Origin: Listeria marthii FSL S4-120
GTDB lineage: Bacteria; Bacillota; Bacilli; Lactobacillales; Listeriaceae
Reading direction: 5' to 3'
Length of the DNA stretch: 16,609 bases
NCBI GenBank assembly: GCA_000183865.1
Contig: CM001047.1
Coordinates: forward strand, 1,772,374-1,788,982
The notes under the pieces are model-generated. The model was not told the origin of the DNA, did no database searches, and saw nothing but the letters and a program-made list of their open reading frames with translations. Within the stretch, counting starts at the first letter, position 1; each line of letters begins with the position of its first letter. The position numbers and the translations under genes were made by a program. Below are positions 11,256 to 16,609 of the stretch, in pieces.

Positions 11256-11931
11256 TTACTTGTTCCTCCTTCCAAGCTTTTACAACCGACTCAAAAAGTC
11301 TTAATCCATCTATCCCGCCAATAATTTCTTCAACGGCGCGTTCTGGATGGGGCATCATTCCAAGCACATTGCCACGTTCATTCACAATGCCAGCAATATC
11401 CGCACGACTTCCATTTGGATTTACACTATCATATGTAAAAACAATTTGATTCTTTTCTTGCAAGCTCAAAAGTGTTTCGTCATCACAGTAATAATTACCT
11501 TCCCCATGAGCGACCGGTACTTGGATAATTTCGCCTTCTTCATAAAGCCCTGTAAACATCGTATCCGCATTCGCCACCCGAAGTGGCACCGTTTTACAAA
11601 TAAAATGCAAATTATTATTTCTAATTAAAGCACCTGGCAGCAAACCAATTTCCGTTAAAATTTGGAATCCGTTACACACACCAAGCACTGGTTTTCCAAT
11701 TTCAGCAAAACGCAAAACTTCTGGCATAATACTTGAAAATTTCGCAATCGCACCAGTTCGCAAGTAATCTCCGTAAGAAAATCCACCTGGAAGTAATACT
11801 GCGTCAAAGCCTGCAAGACTTGTCTCCGCATGCCATACATATTCCGCCTCCTCGCCAAGAGAATCGCGAATCGCATGTAGCATATCAAGATCACAATTAG
11901 AACCTGGGAACTGAATGACAGCAAATTTCAT
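11248..11931 (-). CDS. purQ: FGAM synthase glutaminase subunit PurQ
   Basis: A 227-residue class I glutamine amidotransferase that supplies ammonia to PurL. The start [12 protein letters not shown] and [13 protein letters not shown] are typical of PurQ. The catalytic triad is visible as Cys86 in GVCNGFQIL and His195/Glu197 in MMPHPERA. It follows purS by only 3 nt, with AGGAGG eight bases before the ATG, and overlaps purL by 8 nt, so the three subunits PurS, PurQ and PurL are made from adjacent, coupled frames. Confidence 0.97.
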   Translation of the reverse strand: MKFAVIQFPGSNCDLDMLHAIRDSLGEEAEYVWHAETSLAGFDAVLLPGGFSYGDYLRTGAIAKFSSIMPEVLRFAEIGKPVLGVCNGFQILTEIGLLPGALIRNNNLHFICKTVPLRVANADTMFTGLYEEGEIIQVPVAHGEGNYYCDDETLLSLQEKNQIVFTYDSVNPNGSRADIAGIVNERGNVLGMMPHPERAVEEIIGGIDGLRLFESVVKAWKEEQVNA

Positions 11932-11934
11932 CGT

Positions 11935-12180
11935 TTACGCCTCCTCAATTTCATATCGGTAATCTTCCATCACCGGATTTGTTAACAGTTTGTCGCACAT
12001 TTCATTTAATACTTCATGAATATCTCTATCTGATTTCGCTACTTTAAGTTCCATAAACTTACCAATACGAACATCTTCTACTTCTTCGTAACCCATACTT
12101 TTCGCTGCATCTTTTACTGCAACCCCTTGTGGATCTAATACGCTTTTCTTTAAAGTGACATAAACTTTGACATTATACAT
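11935..12180 (-). CDS. purS: FGAM synthase small subunit PurS
   Basis: An 81-residue protein of the PurS family (MYNVKVYVTLKKSVLDPQG start, then the MGY, VRIGKFMEL and CDKLLTNPVMEDY segments). PurS dimers bridge PurQ and PurL and are needed for activity of the three-part FGAM synthase. The ATG has AGGAGG seven bases upstream. It sits 11 nt after purC and 3 nt before purQ. Confidence 0.95.
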   Translation of the reverse strand: MYNVKVYVTLKKSVLDPQGVAVKDAAKSMGYEEVEDVRIGKFMELKVAKSDRDIHEVLNEMCDKLLTNPVMEDYRYEIEEA

Positions 12181-12191
12181 TTTGTGGCCTC

Positions 12192-12905
12192 CTAGTTTTG
12201 AACTTGCTTTAATCTATTCAATACTTCTGTATACACATCTGTTAAATTGCCAATATTCCGACGAAAGACATCCTTATCGAGCTTCTGATTTGTTTCTTTG
12301 TCCCAAAGTCTGCATGTATCTGGAGAAATTTCATCCGCCAGCAAAATGGATCCAGCCGCATCACGACCAAATTCTAATTTAAAATCAATCAGCGTAATAT
12401 TCATTTGATTAAATAATTTTTTCAATACCTCATTAATCGAACGAGCTGCATCACGAATCTTTTCCATCTCACTTGTTGTCGCAATGTCTAAATAAAGCAC
12501 ATGGTCATCATTAATAAAAGGATCATCTAACGCATCATCTTTATAATAGAATTCCACAATCGCACGCGGAATTACCTCGCCCTCCTCTTTTCCAAGGCGT
12601 TTCGCAAGACTCCCAGCCATCACATTCCGAACAACCACTTCAAGCGGAATAATCGATACCTCTTTCACCAATTGCTCCGTTTCCGAAATCGCCCGAATAA
12701 AATGACTCCGGATCCCTTCTTCCGCCAAACGAGAAAAAATAAGCGATGTAATTTGGTTATTAAGCTCACCCTTACCGGCAAAAGATTCCTTTCGTACTCC
12801 ATTTAGCGCAGTCGCATCATCTTTATAAGCGACACGAAGGACCCCATTTTCTTCTGTTTTAAAAAGTCGTTTTGCCTTACCTTCATAAACCAGTTCATTA
12901 GTCAC
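12192..12905 (-). CDS. purC: SAICAR synthetase PurC
   Basis: A 237-residue enzyme that joins CAIR and aspartate with ATP. The ATP-binding YEGKAKRLF (7-15), the SFAGKGELNNQIT stretch (40-52), the substrate-binding PLEVVVRNVMAGS and the DFKLEFG segment are as expected for the bacterial family. The start is GTG (12903-12905), with an AAGGAGA site about nine bases before it; no in-frame ATG lies near. The gene is preceded by the only large gap within the operon, which holds a strong hairpin, and is followed closely by purS. Confidence 0.96.
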   Translation of the reverse strand: MTNELVYEGKAKRLFKTEENGVLRVAYKDDATALNGVRKESFAGKGELNNQITSLIFSRLAEEGIRSHFIRAISETEQLVKEVSIIPLEVVVRNVMAGSLAKRLGKEEGEVIPRAIVEFYYKDDALDDPFINDDHVLYLDIATTSEMEKIRDAARSINEVLKKLFNQMNITLIDFKLEFGRDAAGSILLADEISPDTCRLWDKETNQKLDKDVFRRNIGNLTDVYTEVLNRLKQVQN

Positions 12906-12931
12906 GATAATTTATCTCCTTATAAAGTACT

Positions 12932-12966
12932 TAACCTCTTTGAAAAAATAAATATCAAAGAGGTTA
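12932..12966 (-). other. Perfect 12-bp hairpin between purB and purC
   Basis: TAACCTCTTTGA (12932-12943) and TCAAAGAGGTTA (12955-12966) pair perfectly around an 11-nt A/T-rich loop. In the transcript the hairpin starts 20 nt after the purB stop and ends 26 nt before the purC start. It lacks a following U-run, so it is not a standard terminator; it may block 3' decay, mark an RNA processing site or cause pausing. The structure is seen; its role is inferred. Confidence 0.75.
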
Positions 12967-12985
12967 GGTTGTATTCTGCCCGTAA

Positions 12986-14278
12986 TTATAATCCTAAACG
13001 ATCAAAAATTAAGTCGACATTCTTCAGGTGATAGTTGTAATCAAAGCAATCTGCAATTTCTTCCGCAGATAGATTTTCAGTTATAGTTGCATCTTGTTCT
13101 ACTAATTCACGGAATGGCACTTGGTTTTCCCAAGCTTCCATCGCTCTTGGCTGCACGACATCATACGCCGCCTCACGAGCCAAACCTTTATCAATGAGCG
13201 CAAGTAACACACGCTGTGAATAAATAAGTCCCAGTGTTCTGTCCATATTGCGTTTCATATTTTCCGGGAATACCGTCAAGTTTTTCACAATATTACCAAA
13301 ACGATTCAAAATATAATCAAGTAAAATAGTCGAATCTGGTAAAATAATTCGTTCCGCTGAACTATGAGATATATCACGTTCATGCCAAAGCGGCACATTT
13401 TCATAAGCTGTAACCATGTGTCCGCGAATAACACGCGCAAGTCCAGTAACATTTTCCGAACCAATTGGATTACGTTTGTGAGGCATAGCCGAAGAACCTT
13501 TTTGCCCTTTTGCAAAGAATTCTTCTACTTCGCGTACTTCACTTTTTTGCAGAGCGCGCACTTCTACCGCAAATTTTTCTACAGAAGTTGCAATTAAAGC
13601 AAGCGTTGCAAGGTATTCCGCATGACGGTCCCGTTGCAATGTTTGCGTAGAAATCGGTGCTGGAGTTGTCCCTAATTTTTCACATACATAGGCTTCTACA
13701 AAAGGATCAATGTTCGCATAAGTCCCAACCGCACCAGAAATTTTCCCGAATTCCACGCCGTCAGCCGCAAAATTAAAGCGTTCTAAGTTACGTTTCATTT
13801 CCTCATACCATAAAGCCAATTTCAGACCAAAAGTAGTAGGCTCCGCATGAACCCCGTGCGTACGTCCCATCGTTACCGTATATTTATGTTCTTTCGCTTT
13901 TTCACCAATAATCGCAATGAAATTTTCCAAATCTTTCCGTAAAATCTCATTGGCTTGTTTTAGTAAATAAGAATTAGCTGTATCCACTACGTCTGTTGAA
14001 GTTAGGCCATAATGAACCCATTTACGTTCCGCACCAAGCGATTCAGAAACCGAACGTGTAAACGCCACAACATCATGTCTTGTTTCTAATTCAATCTCAT
14101 GAATACGATCCACATCAAACTTCGCATTAGCACGAATTTTCGCAACGTCCTCTTTCGGAATATCACCAAGCTCAGCCCATGCTTCACAAGCCAAAATTTC
14201 CACTTCTAGCCAAGCCTGATAACGATTTTGTTCTGTCCAAATGTTGCCCATCTCTTTACGCGTATAACGTTCTAACAT
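12986..14278 (-). CDS. purB: Adenylosuccinate lyase PurB
   Basis: A 430-residue enzyme of the fumarase/aspartase superfamily. It removes fumarate from SAICAR in IMP synthesis and from adenylosuccinate in AMP synthesis. Visible are TRHDVVAF (67-74, His68), [10 protein letters not shown] (92-101), [12 protein letters not shown] (138-149, His141) and the flexible signature loop [15 protein letters not shown] (262-276) with the catalytic serine. The ATG is 11 nt after GGAGG and the gene begins 18 nt after purK. No residue looks out of place. Confidence 0.97.
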   Translation of the reverse strand: MLERYTRKEMGNIWTEQNRYQAWLEVEILACEAWAELGDIPKEDVAKIRANAKFDVDRIHEIELETRHDVVAFTRSVSESLGAERKWVHYGLTSTDVVDTANSYLLKQANEILRKDLENFIAIIGEKAKEHKYTVTMGRTHGVHAEPTTFGLKLALWYEEMKRNLERFNFAADGVEFGKISGAVGTYANIDPFVEAYVCEKLGTTPAPISTQTLQRDRHAEYLATLALIATSVEKFAVEVRALQKSEVREVEEFFAKGQKGSSAMPHKRNPIGSENVTGLARVIRGHMVTAYENVPLWHERDISHSSAERIILPDSTILLDYILNRFGNIVKNLTVFPENMKRNMDRTLGLIYSQRVLLALIDKGLAREAAYDVVQPRAMEAWENQVPFRELVEQDATITENLSAEEIADCFDYNYHLKNVDLIFDRLGL

Positions 14279-14296
14279 CCTTTTAAATTCCTCCAG

Positions 14297-15421
14297 TTAC
14301 TTCCAAATTTGCGTTTCTTCTAAATCTTCTAATACCGCAGTCGGATTATTCGTCAAAACAGTAACATGACCCATTTTGCGATTAATTTTCGCTTCTTTTT
14401 TACCATAATAATGTACGAACCATTTAGGATAATCAGCCATTTGCTCATTCACAGCATCCACATGTTGGCCTAAAATATTAATCATCACAGCTGGTTTCAA
14501 TAGTTCGGGTTTCACTAATGGCAAACCAACAATCGCCCGAATATGCTGCGTAAACTGCGAAATCGAACATGCTTCAATCGTAAAGTGTCCGGAATTGTGT
14601 GGTCTTGGAGCAAGCTCATTGACATAAATCGCACCAGAGCTTGTCACAAACATTTCTACTGCTAGAACGCCACATAATTGAAGGACATCCGCTAATTTTC
14701 TTGCAATTTCTTCCGCTTCTTCATGTACATCTTCCGCGACATTTGCCGGAGCTGTCGATGTATGCAAGATATTATTAACATGCATATTTTCAGCAACCGG
14801 AAAAGTTTCAATTTGCCCATCTAAATTACGAGCAACAACCACAGAAATCTCTTTTTCAAATGGAATCCAAGCTTCTAATACACAAGAACCATAGCGCAAC
14901 AATCTCGCTGCATTTTCAATATCACTTGCATCATGAAGGACAAACTGCCCTTTCCCATCATAGCCACCTTGTGCCGTTTTTAAAACCGCTGGATAACCAA
15001 TACTTTTAATTTCACTTTCGATCTCTTCTTGCTCAACAATCACCGCATATGGTGCAATATTAATATTAGCAGATTCCAAATACGCTTTTTCTAAAATTCT
15101 ATCCTGTGTAATCGAAAGTAATTCCGATCCTTGTGGGACAGAGACTAAGTTTTGCGTCATTTTTAAAGCTTCATAGTCAATATTTTCAAATTCATATGTC
15201 ACTACATCCGCTTTTTCGGAAAGTTCGCGTAAAGCCACTTTATCATCATAGTCAGCGATAATTTGCTCGTCACTTACTTGAGCTGCTGGACAATCTGCGG
15301 TAGGATCAAGAACAACAATACGATACCCCATCGCTTTCGCTGCAAGAGCAAGCATCCGTCCAAGTTGACCACCACCAATGATACCAATCGTACTATTTGT
15401 CAGTAAAAATTTTTTATCCAA
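14297..15421 (-). CDS. purK: N5-carboxyaminoimidazole ribonucleotide synthetase PurK
   Basis: An ATP-grasp enzyme that carboxylates AIR with bicarbonate and ATP to N5-CAIR, the substrate of PurE. The nucleotide-fold start [24 protein letters not shown], the [14 protein letters not shown] loop and [17 protein letters not shown] are all present. The start is not certain: the frame has a GTG at 15428-15430 and a TTG at 15419-15421, neither with a strong ribosome binding site. The TTG leaves 11 residues before [10 protein letters not shown], as in the B. subtilis protein, and overlaps purE by 8 nt, so I chose it (374 residues; 377 from GTG). A weak site and an overlap suggest reinitiation after purE. 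Confidence 0.93.
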   Translation of the reverse strand: MDKKFLLTNSTIGIIGGGQLGRMLALAAKAMGYRIVVLDPTADCPAAQVSDEQIIADYDDKVALRELSEKADVVTYEFENIDYEALKMTQNLVSVPQGSELLSITQDRILEKAYLESANINIAPYAVIVEQEEIESEIKSIGYPAVLKTAQGGYDGKGQFVLHDASDIENAARLLRYGSCVLEAWIPFEKEISVVVARNLDGQIETFPVAENMHVNNILHTSTAPANVAEDVHEEAEEIARKLADVLQLCGVLAVEMFVTSSGAIYVNELAPRPHNSGHFTIEACSISQFTQHIRAIVGLPLVKPELLKPAVMINILGQHVDAVNEQMADYPKWFVHYYGKKEAKINRKMGHVTVLTNNPTAVLEDLEETQIWK

Positions 15422-15902
15422 GAGAATCACTACTTTCTAGAACAGTTTCTTCTAGTGTAGCACGTCTTTTTTGTAATCTGTTAGTAATTGCATCGTCCGT
15501 TATCGATAAAATTTGTGCGGCTAGAAGTCCAGCATTCACTGCGCCACTTTCACCAATCGCAACTGTCGCTACCGGAACACCACCGGGCATCTGCACAATG
15601 GATAACAAAGAATCCATTCCATTCAACGCTTTTGATTTAATTGGCACACCAATAACAGGCAAAGTCGTCTTTGCTGCAACCATACCTGGCAAATGTGCCG
15701 CGCCCCCTGCACCGGCAATAATAATTTTCAAACCACGTTCCCGCGCTTGTTCTGCATATTGAAACATTAAATCTGGTGTACGATGAGCCGAAACTACTTT
15801 TTTCTCATAAGCTATTTCTAATTCATCTAACACATCACATGCTTTTTTCATTGTATCCCAATCTGAGGTACTCCCCATAATGACACCAATTTCCGCAGGC
15901 AT
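15414..15902 (-). CDS. purE: N5-CAIR mutase PurE (class I)
   Basis: A 162-residue mutase that moves the carboxylate of N5-CAIR to C4, giving CAIR. The family motifs are [10 protein letters not shown] (6-15), the catalytic His40 in SAHRTP (38-43), [13 protein letters not shown] (62-74) and the [13 protein letters not shown] segment (105-117). It is the first gene of the operon, with AAGGAG 11 nt before the ATG and a PurR-type control region upstream. The presence of PurK next to it fits the class I bacterial PurE. Confidence 0.97.
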   Translation of the reverse strand: MPAEIGVIMGSTSDWDTMKKACDVLDELEIAYEKKVVSAHRTPDLMFQYAEQARERGLKIIIAGAGGAAHLPGMVAAKTTLPVIGVPIKSKALNGMDSLLSIVQMPGGVPVATVAIGESGAVNAGLLAAQILSITDDAITNRLQKRRATLEETVLESSDSLG

Positions 15903-15942
15903 TACGTGATCAACTCCTTAATAATCTCTTTTCGACTCCTTC

Positions 15943-15971
15943 ATTCTAACAAGAGGCAGGATAAATGTCAA
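15943..15971 (-). promoter_or_regulatory. Sigma-A promoter of the purine operon
   Basis: On the minus strand a perfect TTGACA (15966-15971), a 17-bp spacer and TAGAAT (15943-15948) form a near-consensus promoter. Transcription should start near 15936, giving a leader of about 34 nt before the purE ATG. A strong promoter under repressor control is what purine operons of this group use. Confidence 0.88.
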
Positions 15972-15974
15972 CGA

Positions 15975-16018
15975 AAAATCGAACATTTAATTGTTACGTT
16001 TTATTAACGTTCGTGTTT
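15975..16018 (-). promoter_or_regulatory. Inverted pair of PurBoxes (PurR operator)
   Basis: Two copies of the PurR recognition sequence AWWWCCGAACWWT face each other. The distal box at 16006-16018 reads AAACACGAACGTT on the minus strand (10/13). The proximal box at 15975-15987 reads AAAATCGAACATT on the plus strand (12/13). The boxes are 18 bp apart and the proximal one ends 3 bp upstream of the -35. In B. subtilis PurR binds such pairs and represses; PRPP releases it. Binding here is inferred from the match and its position. Confidence 0.85.
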
Positions 16019-16070
16019 AGCTCATATTTGTTGTATTTAGTAGCTTTATGTACTCATTTTCACTAAATAA

Positions 16071-16106
16071 ATAAAAAAAGAAGCTACCATTATAGGTAAG
16101 CTTCTC
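16071..16106 (-). terminator. Intrinsic terminator of the DUF2179 gene
   Basis: AGAAGCT-ACC (16079-16088) pairs with GGT-AGCTTCT (16095-16105), with one bulged base and a 6-nt loop. On the minus strand it is followed by seven T. It starts just after the stop codon and shields the purE control region from upstream reading. Confidence 0.85.
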
Positions 16107-16107
16107 T

Positions 16108-16609
16108 TTATTTCCGAACTTGTTTAACCCAAAAACCGCCGTGAATTTGCTTAGGCTCTGACGAAACAATAAATGCGCCATTATCAATTTCAATAATTTG
16201 TTTATATAATTTCCGCTCATTCTTCCTTTGCGTCAAAATTTCCAGCATCATTCGCTCGCCATCCCGACCACTTGCAAGCCAACTAGTGACACCATACCCT
16301 AAATCACGAATTTGATTAGGCAAATCTAAGTTGTACTCTTTCGTAATAACATTCACCGTAATATAACCTAAAGCGATTCTTTCTTCAATTTTCATACCAA
16401 CAATAATCCCTACACCAAATCCAACCGCATACGCTAAAACATTGGCAATATTATTGAGATTATCTAAAACCAAACTAAGAGCCACCACATAAATAATCAT
16501 TTCAAAGACGCTAGAAAGCGCAGCTAAATAGCGATACCCTTTCATCGTCAATAATAATCTTACCGTATATATCGTTACATACAAAATATTTACAACAAAA
16601 ATAGTAGCT
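16108..16609 (-). CDS. DUF5698/DUF2179 membrane protein (UPF0316, YebE-like), missing its N-terminus
   Basis: The reading frame stays open to the window edge; 166 codons are visible and the start lies beyond. A TTG at 16582-16584 is inside the frame but is only an internal Leu, since the residues before it (ATIFVVNI) continue the first membrane helix of the family. Helices are seen at the edge and at about 30-48 and 53-70 of the visible part, then a cytoplasmic DUF2179 domain with [26 protein letters not shown], the [19 protein letters not shown] stretch and a C-terminal [10 protein letters not shown]. It strongly resembles B. subtilis YebE, which also lies upstream of purE. The biochemical function is unknown; DUF2179 domains resemble small ligand-binding folds. 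It is transcribed towards purE but ended by its own terminator. Confidence 0.9.
   Translation of the reverse strand, partial: ATIFVVNILYVTIYTVRLLLTMKGYRYLAALSSVFEMIIYVVALSLVLDNLNNIANVLAYAVGFGVGIIVGMKIEERIALGYITVNVITKEYNLDLPNQIRDLGYGVTSWLASGRDGERMMLEILTQRKNERKLYKQIIEIDNGAFIVSSEPKQIHGGFWVKQVRK

Noticed and set aside
13450..13465. PurBox-like CCGAAC inside purB
   Set aside because: Only a partial match to AWWWCCGAACWWT outside the core, unpaired and deep inside coding sequence with no promoter nearby.
15397..15762. 121-residue open frame on the plus strand across purE
   Set aside because: Antisense to purE, whose motifs are all intact; no start signals seen.
16017..16220. 67-residue minus-strand frame overlapping the end of the DUF2179 gene and the purE control region
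   Set aside because: It overlaps a clear terminator and a conserved coding end in another frame; no supporting ribosome binding site.

Overview
The window is chromosomal DNA of a low-GC Firmicute. Protein sequences, codon use and gene order match Listeria (sensu stricto group, L. monocytogenes-like); the species cannot be fixed from the sequence alone. This identification rests on remembered family sequences, not on a search.

Layout from left to right. Positions 1-117 hold the 5' end of the PcrA helicase gene (minus strand). Positions 182-859 hold pcrB (heptaprenylglyceryl phosphate synthase, minus). A divergent promoter region with phased T-tracts (about 890-1001) separates pcrB from a plus-strand NSS-family transporter gene (1066-2421), the only plus-strand gene. 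A bidirectional terminator (2424-2464) lies between it and a minus-strand pair: a TrpR-like regulator of the YerC type (2735-3031) and an 84-residue three-helix membrane protein of unknown function (2462-2716). The purine operon terminator is at 3123-3168.

Positions 3170-15902 are a complete minus-strand de novo IMP operon, in transcription order purE-K-B-C-S-Q-L-F-M-N-H-D, the same order as in Bacillus subtilis. It covers all steps from PRPP to IMP except formate-dependent PurT, which is not needed because PurN is present. PurS, PurQ and small PurL form the three-part FGAM synthase; PurK and PurE carry out the two-step AIR carboxylation. Genes are tightly packed, with overlaps purK/purE (8 nt from the chosen start), purL/purQ (8 nt), purF/purL (16 nt) and purN/purM (4 nt, ATGA). 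The only sizeable internal gap, purB-purC, holds a perfect 12-bp hairpin. The operon is driven by a near-consensus sigma-A promoter (15943-15971) with an inverted pair of PurR PurBoxes just upstream (15975-16018). The predicted leader is only about 34 nt, leaving no room for the guanine riboswitch found in the B. subtilis purE leader. Beyond it lies a terminator and the 3' portion of a DUF5698/DUF2179 (UPF0316, YebE-like) membrane protein gene cut by the window edge.

I see no mobile element, CRISPR array, rRNA, tRNA or obvious new multi-gene system. The most interesting points are a missing fourth iron-sulfur cysteine in PurF, the riboswitch-less purE leader, the purB-purC hairpin, and an NSS transporter with a non-canonical sodium-site motif.
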